Positions 35,126 through 46,478 of a DNA stretch of 64,000 nucleotides are shown here, one piece after another. Positions within the stretch are counted from its first letter, which is position 1; every line of letters begins with the position of its first letter. The translations under genes were made by a program, and so were the position numbers. The notes beneath the pieces were generated by a model. It was not told the DNA's origin. It saw nothing but the letters and a program-made list of their open reading frames with translations, and did no database searches. Source of the DNA: Myxocyprinus asiaticus (Eukaryota; Chordata; Actinopteri; Cypriniformes; Catostomidae); contig NC_059379.1 of the NCBI RefSeq assembly GCF_019703515.2, forward strand, positions 21,875,880-21,939,879. Reading direction: 5' to 3'.

Positions 35126-35871
35126 TAGGAAACGCTGCAGGCTCTGAACCGTGTCACGAGGCACTGAAGAGTGGACACGGGCAAGCTGCTGCATGCCTCG
35201 AGCGAGTGCTCAACCACGTCGTGACCTTCCAGCGAGTAGGTAAGGCGTCTCCCTAGTCCCGTTAAGGGGGGAGGAGGCACTTACCCAAGTAGGCTACCGG
35301 CAGTGCCTTTCTTAATTTGCTTTTAAGCAATCTCAAACCGAGCACTTTCTAGAATAGCGCTGGGAAGTGCTCTTCCCTCTCCAGGAAGGAGAGCACTACG
35401 GAGACCACATCTTGCCGGAGGGAGGTTAACATGTGGAGCATACCTCATATGGACTTACCAGTGGGGAAGTACACATATGGAATGATACCACAGGAGGACC
35501 ATATCTACAGAGAGGGTACACAGCACTGTGGCCGAGACAGAGAAAGCTCTGACAAGGGAAAACACAGGTTTCACCTAAGGGGGAAACCAAACAGTGGAAA
35601 CTCATCGTACGGGATTACCAAGGGGGAATCACCATGCATGGAGCACTGAGCCCAAGCACACGGGCTCACCTGAAAAGGGGAATACCATGAGTACTGGGCC
35701 TGGTGGCATTACTCCTCCGCCGAGTTCGTCACTGAACAGTGCTAAGGAATTAAAGAGGTGTCCGGAGTTCACTGGTACGGGGAACTGTTGTGGACAGAAA
35801 AGCGCACATTATCACCTTTGAAAAAAGGGGAAAGGCACAATGCAAGCGGTACACCCAACCGGCCGCCCGGT
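35126..35871. other. DIRS 3' non-coding region
   Basis: Between recombinase end and complementary region on the minus strand. The frames here have no known product. Confidence 0.6.
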
Positions 35872-36848
35872 CTACCAGTTGTTACCGTGTAACACTCGGG
35901 TCGAAATCTGGGCTATGCGTAGGTTATAAAATCTCGCAAAGGTATTGGGTGTAGGCCAGCCCACAGCTCTGCATATGTCTGCTAGAGAGGCCCCCTTTGC
36001 CAGTGCCCAAGAGGACACAATGCCTTTAGTGGAGTGCACCCGGACTCCCAAGGGGCACGGCACGTCATGAGACTGGTATGCAAGGAAAATTGCATCCACA
36101 GTCCAATGGGTTAATCTCTGCTTGGAGACAGCTTTCCCCTTCTGCTGTCCTCCAAAACAGACAAAGAGCTGCTCCGAGCATCTAAAGCTCTGCAAACTGG
36201 ACACAGCAACAACAAGGCTGGGTCTTCCTCCTCTGAAGGTAGCGCTTGCAGGTTCACCACCTGGTCCTGAAAAGGAGTGGTGGGAACCTTGGGCACGTAA
36301 CCGGGCCGGGGTCTCAAGATCACGTGAGAGTGTGCCGGCCCAAACTCCAGGCATTCGCTGGTAACAGAGAGCGCCTGCTGGTCCCTCACCCTCTTGATGG
36401 AAGTGAGCGCCACCAGGAGGGCCGTCTTCAGGGACAGAGTGCTGAGCTTGGCCTGCTCCAGGGGCTCAAAGGGGGCTCTCTGTAGGGCAGGTAGGACCAC
36501 AGAGAGATCCCAAGTGGGGATCAGGTGCTGTCTAGGAGGATTCAACCTCCTCACGCCTTTAAGGAACCTGTTGATCAGGTCGCACTGATGTGAGGGTCTC
36601 CCGTCCAGTGTATCGTGGTGAGCTGCTATGGCAGCCTTGTACACTTTAAGGGTAGAGGGAGACAGCTGTCTCTCCAGCCCTTCCTGAAGGAAAGACAGCA
36701 CAGACCCGACGGCACATCTCTGTGGGTCTTCCCCATGGGAAGAACACCAGTTAGCGAAAAGATGCCACTTCAAGGGCATAGAGGAGGCCCTGGCCTGAGT
36801 GATCCTGTCTACCGCCGCTGGCAGAAGACCTGCTAGGTTATGTCCCAT
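35872..36848 (-). pseudogene. DIRS tyrosine recombinase (copy 1)
   Basis: N-terminal core-binding domain with FANWCSSHGEDPQRCAVGSV and LSPSTLKVYKAAIAAHHD, then the catalytic domain: LTSIKRVRD with the first Arg, LQALPSEEEDPALLLLCPV, a deletion and frameshift near 36195, then EQLFVCFGGQQKG, VRVHSTKGIVSSWAL and NTFARFYNLR with the nucleophilic Tyr. The conserved HxxR is HSTK here (about 36022-36045), so the second catalytic Arg is lost. The enzyme would join a circular intermediate to DNA without duplicating the target. Non-functional. Confidence 0.9.
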
Positions 36849-36968
36849 CCAGGAGCCAGATGTGGAGATTCCAGATGTCTGGCTGCAGGTGCTGGAGCAT
36901 GCCTTGCCCCTGAGTGAGAAGGTCCTACCTCAGGGGAATGCGCCAGGGATGTGCTACTGTCAGGAGCA

Positions 36969-38800
36969 TCATATCCCAGAACCAAGTCTGGTTGGGCCAG
37001 TACGACGGACAGGATTTGCTGCTCGTCCTCCCTGACTTTGCAGTGCAATGAGGCTCACAGGAGGAAACACATACTTGCGTAGCCACCGAGGCCAGCTGTG
37101 CACCGAGGCCAGCTGTGCGCCAAGGCATCCGTGCCAAGGGGGGCCTCGGACAGGGAGTACCACAGGGGGCAGTGAGAGGAGTCTTGGGAGGCGAACAGGT
37201 CTACCTGTGCCTCCCTGAATCTCTCCCAAATCAGCTGAACTATGTGGGGGTGGAGTCTCCACTCCCCGCGGAGCGTTACCTGCTGTGAGAGCGCATCCGC
37301 TGCATGGTTGAGGATGACCAGAAGGTGAGTGGCTCAGAGACTTCAAGGTCTGCTGACTTCAAAGGAGGAGGCGGTGGGCAAGTTGCGACATGTAATGCAA
37401 GCATACACTGCCTTGGCAGTTTATGTACGCTATGGTCACACAACACATGCTTGCCCTGAATCAACGGCCAAAGCCTCCTCAGGACCAGCAATACCACCAG
37501 CAACTCCAAGCAGTTGATGTGCCACTGGAGTCAGGGCCCCGTCCAGAGCCCCGACACTGCCTGCCTGTTGCACACAGCACCCCAGCCCGAGTTCGAGGTG
37601 TCCGTCATGACCACGACGCACCTTGAGACCTGCTCTAGGGGAACACCTGCCCATAGAAACGCAAGTTCCAACCAAGGGCTGAAAGTCTGACAGCACTGCC
37701 CACTTCGGGACTCGAGTCTGTAACCAGTGCTGAAGCAGTCTTATATGCATCAACCCGAGGGGGAGAACCACCACCGAGGATGCCATATGCCCCAGGAGCC
37801 TCTGAAATTGTTTCACTGGTGCCGCTACATTCTGCCTGAAGGTCTTCAGGCAGGTCAGGACTGACTGAGCATGTTCGATCGTAAGACGTGCCCTGAGAGT
37901 GATAGAGTCCAACTCCATACCGAGAAAAGAGATGCTCTGCACAGGAGAGAGCTTGCTCTTCTCCCAGTTGACCTGAAGCCCAAGTCGGTCGAGGTGCTGA
38001 CACAATAGATCTCACGAGTGAGCTAGGATTAGCCAGTTGTCAAGATAATTGAGAATGCGTATGCCCTTCTCCCTTAGCGGTGCCAAGGCAGCCTCTGCGA
38101 CCTTGGTAAAGACGTGAGGAGACGGACAGACCGAAGGAGAGGACCTTGTACTGGTATGCTTGTCCCTTGAAGGCAAACTGAAGAAGGGGTCTGTGTCAAG
38201 GAAGGATCGATACGTGAAAGTACGTGTCCTTCAGGTCGATGGCCACGAACCAATCCTGATGTCATACAGATGCCAGGATGCGCTTCTGCGTTAACATCCT
38301 GAATGGAAGCCTGTGTAAGGCCTTGTTCAGGGCACGCAGGTCCAAGATTGGGCCCAACCCTCCCCCTCTCTTGGGCACGATAAAATAAGGGCTGTAGAAG
38401 CCCTTGCGCAACTCGGCTATGGGGACGGGCTCTATTGCTCCCTTCGCCAGAAGGGTGGCAACCTCCGCCTGGAGGACGGAGTCACCCTCGCCCTGCACCG
38501 TAGTGGAGAGGATGCCACTGAACTGGGGCGGGTGTCTGGTGAACTGGATCACGTAGCCGAGGCAAATCGACCTGATGAGCCACTGCGAGGGGCTGGGGAG
38601 CGCTAGCCAGGCCTCCAGACTCTGTGACAGTGGCACTAGGGGGACGACTGGACTTACCGTGCCCAGGCAGGGTGGTTCGCGGCAAGGCAGAGCAGGCGCC
38701 CCACCTGGAAGACAGCCCAGGGGGGACATGCTGCTCCGCAAGCCCGCTAAGTTGGCTGGTGACTGGGGTGTGTGAGCGGCCCCAGAGACCAGCACACTTA
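36969..38800 (-). pseudogene. DIRS reverse transcriptase/RNase H (copy 1)
   Basis: Frames: RT fingers 38795-38262 (AEVATLLAKGAIEPVP, GFYSPYFIVPKRGGG, ILDLRALNKALHRLPFRML), palm 38265-38020 with RILNYLDNWLILAHS, thumb 38005-37700 (LGLQVNWEKSKLSPVQSISF, LGMELDS), RNase H 37600-37270 (LELLVVLLVLRRLWPLIQGK), and the conserved DIRS region after RNase H to about 36969. The palm motif of DIRS is YLDDWL; here the second Asp is Asn (38038-38036), which should kill polymerase activity. Several frameshifts. Confidence 0.88.
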
Positions 38801-39078
38801 CCTGTTTGCCGGCTGTCTCTCAATGGAGAACGAGGGAATGGGAGGTACTTGCGTTCGCCTGATTGACCGGAAAGACTTCCAGCACCTGGCCGTTGCAAGT
38901 GCGCTGGCCCAGGGAATGAGGAAACTGTTTTTATATTGACCATATGGGTGCCGAGGCCCAGAGGGCACTCGGCGATGTAATACTCACCACGCGCTGGCCA
39001 CGGGGCGATGGTGGGGCTGGAGAGATGCTCCGGGCCAGACCAGTCAAGAGAAGTTGCCTCATCCCTGGGCGGCCCATG

Positions 39079-40545
39079 TCAGGACTGCCTAGAAGCCCGT
39101 CTGGGGTTCTTGGGGGCCGTCTGATGGGCAGGTGTAGCCGACTTCCCACGGGAGGATCTTTTTCTCTGAGGCTGGCATGCGGGCTCCGATGGTACAGGAG
39201 CCAGGGCCGGCACCGCAGGGGAATGGCTCTGGTGAGAATCAGACAGGGTGCGGGACCATGGAGGCCTGAAGGTGGCCGGGTCACGCCACAGCAGGATGTG
39301 TTTAATCACCTCGGTCTGCTTCTTCACCGTCGAGAACTGATGGGAAAAATTCTCGACGGTGTTGCCAAAAATCCCCCCTTGGGAGATGGGCGCATCAAAA
39401 AAGCGGACTTTCTTGGCGTCACGCATCTCTGCAAGGTTGAGCCACAGGTGCCACTCTTGGACCACAAGAGTGGACATCGTCCGGCCCAGGGCATGCCGTG
39501 AACTTCATCGTACATAAAGCGAGGTCGGTCGCAGTGCGCATTTCCTGCATCAGCCCTGGGTTGTTCCTACCCTTGTGCAGATCTTTCAGCACCTTGGCCT
39601 GGTGGACCTGCAGGATGGCCATGGCGTGCAGGGCAGCAGCGGCCTGACCCGTGGCCTTGTTAGCCTTCGTCATTAAAGAGGAAGAGAACTTACAGGCCTT
39701 GGAAGGGAGCCTTGGTCGGTCGCACAATAAATGCACCACTGTGGCGTGCTCTACCTGGGGAAGCCCGACATATACCTTAGCCACTCCGCCGTTGAGGGTA
39801 GTCAGAGTGGACGAGCCTGCGAAGCATGTACGGGCAGTAAAAGGTGCCTTCCATGACTTCGTTAGCTCCTCTTGCATTTCCGGGAAGAAAGGCGCGGGGC
39901 GCGGCCGTGAGTCGCGCTTCGAGCCCAGAAACCAATCATCCAGCCGCAAACGCTCAGGGCAGGGTGGAGGATTCCATATTAGCCCGATGTTCGCAGCCGC
40001 CCAGGCAAGCACGGCTGCCATCTCAGCGTCCGCCTCATCCTGTGCTCTACCGCCCGTGTGCGGGAGCTCATAAGATTCGTCCGCTTCCGATAGCAGAAGC
40101 CCACCTTCAGATGCTGCGACCGAAAGATCAACCTCGTTGCGAGCCGCGAACGACACATTAAACCCACCCTGAGGCGGGCCACCTGCATCGCTCGACAGCT
40201 CTTCCGGATAGAACGAGAGTGCTGGGAGATGGCAGGTCCGTGGGGGCTGAGCCGGCGGAAACGCTCCCATGTCCACATCCAGATCACCCGTGGTGCTTGC
40301 CGACCCGGCCGGCTGAGCATCAGCCCAGGACGGACCAGCTTGGGGAGCAGCTGCGGTGGCTCCTTGCTTCATGAAGAAGGAAGTGAGCCACGACTACAAC
40401 GTTCTGATAGGCATGTTCTCGCAACGAAAGCTGCCTCAGCGTGCTGGTGCCCCAAGCACTCGAGACAGATTTCATGGCTGTCTGGAGGGGAGAGATAACG
40501 GCCACATCCAGTAGTGCAAACGCGGAAGGACATCTTTAAAAAGAT
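39079..40545 (-). pseudogene. DIRS gag (copy 1)
   Basis: An N-terminal cysteine/histidine segment (CTTGCGRYLSPPDSHEICLE, CLGHQHAEAAF) in frame 40779-40369 continues after a frameshift as the 317-residue frame 40372-39419, with an acidic, Ala-rich region and the conserved SKACKFSSSLMTKANKATGQ and LKDLHKGRNNPGLMQEM block. Frame 39477-39079 carries the C-terminus (LVVQEWHLWLNLAEM, then a basic tail). Gag-like protein of DIRS; function inferred as RNA packaging. Confidence 0.75.
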
Positions 40546-40763
40546 GGCAAGCGTTTGCGCGAGCTCTTTTAGAGGAAATATACTCTTTTGAATATAGTCT
40601 TTTAGCACCCATAGACTCAGCCGCTGAAGCGCCCAGGGGAAGCACAACACTTGACTGTGCAAGGGTGACCACTGATATGCGCCGTAAAATCCAGCAGCGT
40701 AAGCGAAGGTGATAGGACGAACACACACACACATGCATTCGGCTCCAAAGAAAAAATCTGAAT

Positions 40764-40945
40764 GAGTGGTGCACGCCATCTCCTTTTATACCCGTATGTC
40801 CGGGGCAGAGAGTGGCATGCAAATTCCACTTGCCAATTCTCATTGGCCTTTTCTATTTTAAGCAAATGTGACTGGGGCTCTCAAGATCGAACTCCTAGTG
40901 TCACTACATCGACACAACATTGAGTGAGTGACTGACAGGGAACTT
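40764..40945. repeat. DIRS copy 1 right inverted terminal repeat
   Basis: Inverse of the left repeat. On the minus strand it holds GGGTATAAAAGGAGATGG (40793-40776), a plausible TATA box for the element transcript. Confidence 0.88.
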
Positions 40946-42577
40946 GAAACTTCTACCTTTGCCATGATCATTTGGACCTCTATGAACATTAATGCAGAAA
41001 ATGCCACAAGGTTTGTTTCACAAGCTTTGAGAAAGTAGTGACAGTTTTAACATTTATTCACCTTGTATACTATTGACGTGACACCATTGCAGGCTTGCGT
41101 GCGTCGAAGGACTTTCACGAGCAGAAGACAGATAAATGAATGAAAAAAAGAGTGAAATTTATCATGTTGAAGTTAACCAACTACAACAACTGAAATGAGT
41201 CTAACATTGTGAATCTTCTAAATATACCTCAGTTACCGGCTGCCACATGGAAAACTGGGCAGTGTGCAAATAGGGCATTTAATTACAAAATTACCAAGTG
41301 GGAATGTTTTTAAAGCACTGAGCAATAAAACAATTAAAATCTAAAGTGATATTCAATGATAGACTGACAAAACATTGTGTAAAAATATGAATAAAAGTAT
41401 ATTTATGCTTACCTTTTTCTAGCAATGCATCCACTGACGGTTGGCCCCATAGACATATATATGGATATATGTCTATGGTTGGCCCGGTGTAATTCAAAAA
41501 AGCGCATGCGCAGAACTCCGACTCCTCTAACCAAGTTTCAACATAGAACAAACGTTAAGATTTCGACCAAATGGGTCGGCGGTACATGTTGACAAATCAG
41601 CCTCATTCGAACATTGAATATATGTTCTAGTTTCGACCTAACAACGTTCTGATGTACTGACTAAATAGTGAATGTTGATTCAACATTGAAAATTAATGGA
41701 CGACTGATCCCGACCTTTACAACTAAAAATAGACATTGAATCGATGTCTCCTTGCTATCTGGATATTTATACACATACACACACATGCACATGTGAAAGT
41801 GTATGTTTTGTTTTATATTCCATTTACAAAATTTTAATCACATTTTAGCCTCTAAAAATGTATGATGACAAATTCATTTTAAAAAGTAGCCTACAATTGT
41901 ACTTTTCTTTAATGTTGAACTTGCATGTCTAATAATAAGAGCTGTCACTGTTGGAAATGTCTTATCGACTACACATTTTAACAAATTATTAACAAGCTGA
42001 AACCTAAAACGAATAACAATTAAACTCTGTATTATGAGAAAGTGCAGTGTGTCATAGATGTCTGAATGTGATTTGCCAGGTCCAATTTACCTCTGCGCGT
42101 GTCAAAAACATTCAGAGTTACAGAAAAATCACCTGACTAGCATTTTCACGTAGTAAAGGGGTACTGTAGACTCACACTCAACTCTTGCTGAAAAATACTT
42201 TCTGTGCTCCCACACATAATCCATTTTGATCGACTTTTCTCTGTACACTTCAATACAAACAGGAAGTTAGATGTGGAACAGGAAGCCTCTGTGAACTGTT
42301 GGAAAAGAGCTGCGTCAAGATTCTTTAAAAATATATATATTTGTGTTTCAAGTAAATATTAAGAGAATGCAGGTTTGGAACAGCATACAATGAGTAAATA
42401 ATGACAGAATTTTCACTTTTGGTAAACTGTTTATTTAGGCTTTATGGCTGAGCCCTTTGATTTCAGGAACAGCAAGACCAGTCTCTCTATTTCCATGTTG
42501 TATAGTATATTATAAAGGAGTGAAGTCATGAAACATAATTTTTCATCTTATTTAATTTATTTTAATTTATTTATTTG
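40946..42577. other. Non-coding; fragments of dispersed repeats
   Basis: No gene. 41448-41477 is a hairpin (CATAGACATATAT, loop ATGG, then inverse). 41560-41765, with repeated acattgaat/gttgattcaac motifs and TTGCTATCTGG at its end, looks like the end of a common fish repeat. Confidence 0.5.
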
Positions 42578-42606
42578 CGTGTGTGTGTGTGTGGGGGGGG
42601 GGGGGG
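42578..42606. repeat. (GT)n followed by G-run
   Basis: GTGTGT to 42592 then 14 G; directly adjoins the second DIRS. Confidence 0.95.
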
Positions 42607-42639
42607 CATGACCTTCGAGCGACGGAGGTCATGGCGCGG

Positions 42640-42864
42640 TCTCTCGGGTGGACGATGGCCACACTAGTGGTCCAGGAGCGCCACCTTTGGCTCAACCTGG
42701 TCGAGATGGGTGAGGCCAACAAGACACGATTCCCCGGCGTGGTGCCCACCGCAGGAAGCAGACACCACCTGTCTCGCAGCCGCCCAGAAACCGTGAAAGG
42801 CTTCAAAGCGCCATTGAGACGGGTGACCCAAGGACAACGAAACCCCCTGCTCTGGAGCTGGTAA
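42640..42864 (+). pseudogene. DIRS gag C-terminal fragment (copy 2)
   Basis: MATLVVQERHLWLNLVEMGE corresponds to MSTLVVQEWHLWLNLAEMRD of the copy 1 gag (39477 minus). Starts just after a GT/G run. Confidence 0.65.
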
Positions 42865-43099
42865 GCAGATCTTCATCTTTTTGTTACCTTTTGCATTTAA
42901 TTGCGTTGCATGCCCAAGTGGCTGCAGTACTCAAGAGCTCAGCAAGAGTGGTTTCCTTGTTCCACGGGTCACAAGGACAGGCCTCTTCCTCCCCCGTCCC
43001 AGGCTGTTCCGGGGGTGGTCACAAGGAGCCAGGTAAGTGCTTCGATGTCCTTAGACTCAGCACGGCCACGACGTGGTGTGGCACCTCGAGCTCTGCCCC

Positions 43100-43630
43100 G
43101 CCGCTAGGCCCCACCTGCCGGTACATCCGATGACGTTGTCCTTTTGGTCCCCCTTGCACGGAACTTGGACGCATGGCTTGCGCTTTCCAATCCATCACGA
43201 GGGCTGGTCCGGACCGTCCGACTCGGCTGCGCGATTCACTTCGTAGGGCATCCACCCAGGTTCAGCGGTGTCCACTTCACCTTGGTGAAAGATGAAAACG
43301 CTGCTACCTTGCGCAGAGATCGCTACCCTCCTACGGAAGGGTGCGATAGAACCTGTCCCTCCAGCCGAGATGAAGAAGGGTTTTTTTTTTTTAGCCCCTA
43401 CTTCATCATACCGAAAATAGACAGTGGGTTGAGGCCAATCTTGGACCTGTGAGTTCTGAACTAGGCTTTACACAGACTCCCGTTCAAGATGCTGACACGA
43501 AAACGCATTCTGGTGAGCGTCCGGCATCAAGATTGGTTCGTGGCGGTAGACCTGAAGGACACGTTGGTTGGTCACTGTCTTTTCAGCCCTTGGACCGACC
43601 TCTCATTTTTACGGGCAGGTGTTCCTCTAG
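43100..43630 (+). pseudogene. DIRS RT N-terminal fragment (copy 2)
   Basis: PLARNLDAWLALSNPSRGLV, IHFVGHPPRFSGV, SPYFIIPKIDSGLRPILDL, then in another frame MLTRKRILVSVRHQDWFVAV with DLKDTLVGHC. It matches copy 1 RT up to the start of the palm; the YLDDWL region does not follow. Confidence 0.85.
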
Positions 43631-43699
43631 AACTGGTCAAGGGCTATTCGGTAATCCCCCGGTGGATAAAGGCGCTCGTGGTGCACCTATGCCCGCAGA

Positions 43700-43925
43700 G
43701 CACCGCCACCTGGCACGGGTGCCCAAAGCCCCCATCAAGGCCTGTAGGTTTACGTCGTCTCTCACGGCCAAGGCCTACGGTGCCGCTGGACAAGCCGCCT
43801 CCGCCCTGCACGCCATGGCTCTCCTGCAAGTCCGCCAAGGCGCTAAAGGAACTGCACAAGGGTAGTTCCGCCCCGGGATTGATGCAGGAACTGCGCTCGG
43901 TGACCGACCTCGCTCTCTCACGCTT
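43700..43925 (+). pseudogene. DIRS gag middle block placed inside RT (copy 2)
   Basis: Encodes APIKACRFTSSLTAKAYGAA, ALHAMALLQV and ALKELHKGSSAPGLMQELRS, equal to the gag block of copy 1 (LPSKACKFSSSLMTKANKAT ... LKDLHKGRNNPGLMQEMRT). It sits exactly where the RT palm and thumb should be. Confidence 0.85.
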
Positions 43926-44727
43926 CGTGGTCACGACAGATGCCTCCAAAACGGGCTGGGGCACCGTTTGCAATGGGCACGCAGCCGCCGGCCTCTGGAC
44001 GGGTCCGCGACTGCATTGGCACATCAACTGCCTCGAGTTGTTGGCAATTCTGCTCGCCCTGCGGAGGTATTGGCCATTGATCCAGGGCAAGCACGTGTTA
44101 GTTCAGACAGACAACACGACAACGGTAGCATATGTCAACCGCCAAGGTGGTTTGCGCTCTCATTGTATGTCACAACTCGCCTGCCGTCTCCTCCTCTGGA
44201 GTCAGCAGCACCTCAAGTCGCTGCAAGCCACTCACATCCTGGGCAATCTCAACACTATGGCGGACGTGCCGTCACAACAGGTTACCCTCTGGGGAGAGTG
44301 GAGACTCCACCTTCAGGTGGTCCAGCTGATTTGGAGTCGATTCGACAGGCACAGGTGCACCTGTTCGCCTCCCAAGAGTCCTCCCCACTGCCCGCTCTGG
44401 TACGCCCTGACCGAAGCCTCACTCGGCATAGACGCGCTGGCACACAGCTGGCCCCCTGGCATTCGCAAATATTTGTTTCCCCCAGTGAGCCTGCTTGCAC
44501 AGATCCTGTGCAAGGTCAGGGAGGACGAGGAGCAGGTCGTCCTGGTAGCACCCTGCTGGCCCACCCAGACATGGTGCTTGGACCTCACGCTCCTTGCGAC
44601 AGCTCCCCCCTGGCAAATTCCCCTGAGGAAGGACCTTCTTTCTCAGGGAAGGGGCACCATCCGGCACCCGCGCCCAGACCTCTGGAATCTCCATGTCTGG
44701 CCCCTGGACGGGACGCGGAAGACCTAA
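43925..44727 (+). pseudogene. DIRS RNase H and following domain (copy 2)
   Basis: RNase H with FVVTTDASKTGWGTVCNG (Asp), INCLELLAILLALRRYWPLI (Glu) and VLVQTDNTTTVAYVNRQGG (Asp) is well preserved. The following conserved DIRS stretch (LWYALTEASLGIDALAHSWP, PPVSLLAQILCKVREDEEQV, VLVAPCWPTQTW, HPRPDLWNLHVWPL) is where a Dam-like methyltransferase domain has been described in some DIRS elements; I cannot confirm it. One long frame (43489-44727) covers it, joined to the gag block. Confidence 0.85.
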
Positions 44728-44739
44728 GCTGTCTCCCAC

Positions 44740-45720
44740 CTGCGATGGTAGACACGATCACCAGGCTAGGGCCCCCTCTACGAGGCGCCTGTATGCCTTT
44801 AAGTCTATTCACTAAGTGGTGTTCTTCCCATCGGGAAGACCCCCAGAGATGCGCAGTCAGATCAGTGCTTTCCTTCCTGCAAGAGAGGTTGGAAGGGATG
44901 CTGTCCCCTTCCACCTTGAAGGTGTACGTTGCTGCCATAGCAGCACACCACGACGCACTCGACGGTAAGTCCTTAGGGAAGCACAACCTGATCATCAGGT
45001 TCCTAAGAGGCGCCAGGAGGCTGAATCCCTCCAGGCTGCGCCTCGTTCCCTCATCGGACCTCTGTAGTTCTTCAGGGTCTACAGAGAGCCCCCTTTGAGC
45101 CTTTGCAGTCAGCCGAGCTTAAGGCACTCTCCTTGAAGACTGCCCTCCTGACTGCGCTCACTTCCATCAAGAGGGTAGGTGACCTGCAAGCATTCTCTGT
45201 CAGCGAAACGTGCCTGGAGTTCGGTCCAGGTTACTCTCACGTGATCCTGAGACCCTGACTGGGCTATGTGCCCAAGGTTCCTACCACCCCTTTAGGGACT
45301 AGGATTTGAACCTGCAAGTGCTGCCCCAGGAGGAGGCAGACCCAGCCCTGTCATCGCTGTGTCTGGTGCATGCTTTACGCATCTATTTGGACCGCACGCA
45401 GAGCTTTAGAATCTCTGAGCAGCTCTTTGTCTGCTTTTGGTGCACAGCGGAAAAGAAGCACTGTCTCCAAGCAGAGGATCGCCCACTGGCTCGTTGATGC
45501 CATAACTATGGCATATCTCGCACAAAACATGCCGCCCCCGGTAGGGCTACGAGCCCATTCTACCTGTGGTGTAGCGGCTTCTTAGGCCTGGGCCAGAGGT
45601 GCCTCTCTAACAGACATTTGCAGAGCAGCGGGCTGGGTAACACCCAACACCTTTGCAAGGTTCTACAACCTCCGGGTGGAACTGGTTTCATCCCAGGTAG
45701 TGGCATGCAACACAAGCGGA
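44740..45720 (+). pseudogene. DIRS tyrosine recombinase (copy 2)
   Basis: Core-binding domain: LFTKWCSSHREDPQRCAVRS, LSPSTLKVYVAAIAAHHDAL (to 45098). Catalytic domain in other frames: LTSIKRVGDLQAF (45160), NLQVLPQEEADPAL (45306), KQRIAHWLVDAITMAY (45480), LRAHSTCGVAAS (45549-45585), then a stop and NTFARFYNLR with the Tyr (45655). HxxR has become HSTC, so the catalytic Arg is lost. At least two frameshifts and two stops. Confidence 0.88.
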
Positions 45721-46478
45721 TAAGCCCGGGATAGCTGGCCGGGTGTATCGCTTGCACATAGCGCCTTCCACCTCCTTTTGAGCTGAAGACGTGCGCCGTT
45801 AACTCCCAGTAGTGTTCACAAAATTTTTTCCCTGGTTGACTTCCTCCAAGCCCTGTGGCAGTCGAGTTTTTGAAGAGACTCGCTGCCGGCCCAGTACACG
45901 CGCTAAGAGCCCGGTTCTGGGGTAGGTGCTCTGCATGTGGCGGTTCCCTGTAAGGCTAACCCCATGCGATATATATCTTCCACTAATTCGTTTCCCTGCT
46001 GGCAAACTGCATCTTCTTGGGCAGAGCCCCTCTGCCCCAGTCTCCATGTTTGTAGTAACTCCTCCCCCATTGGACAGGATCTATCTTGAAGGCTCTCCAC
46101 ATGGTTGGAAAGACCATGTGACGTATTCTTCCACTTAAATATCCCCCCCTCTCTTGGGGTGAGGTGTGGTCTCCGCGGTGTCCTCCCCTTGGGAGGGACA
46201 CCCCCTGACTAGACCTGGCGGCCCAGTCAGATAATCCACCTTCTTTTTTAGGGAGTGGAAAAAGAGAAGGGGAAAAGAGGCCACGACTGGGTTAAGCCTG
46301 TCTCTATCTTTGGGTAGTCGACTTGTCCCCAAAAAGGGCCGTTCGACACTGATTACTGTGTTGGGGGATGTTACGTGTCGACCTGGTGTGCTGGCTATGA
46401 GGCACACAGCAATTCTGCCCAATACACACCGCCAGTTCACGTAACACAGTTCAGCCTTGTGGCGTTTTGTATAGGGAC

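Larger units (their letters stand above)
34741..40945 (-). mobile_element. Full-length DIRS retrotransposon (copy 1)
   Basis: Minus strand order: terminal repeat (40945-40764), gag (about 40545-39079), RT/RNase H (about 38795-36969), tyrosine recombinase (36848-35872), internal complementary region (35125-35007), inverted terminal repeat (34965-34741). This is the DIRS architecture: inverted rather than direct termini, a recombinase in place of an integrase, and an internal region complementary to both outer ends. About 6.2 kb. All genes are mutated. Confidence 0.9.

Noticed and set aside
36122..37626. Several plus-strand frames of 60-80 residues
   Set aside because: Shadows of the DIRS recombinase and RNase H on the minus strand.
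38944..39501. 185-residue plus-strand frame
   Set aside because: Antisense of DIRS gag, which carries the recognisable conserved blocks.
43968..44740. Second long plus frame overlapping RNase H
   Set aside because: An offset frame; only its distal part (after about 44700) is the true recombinase start.
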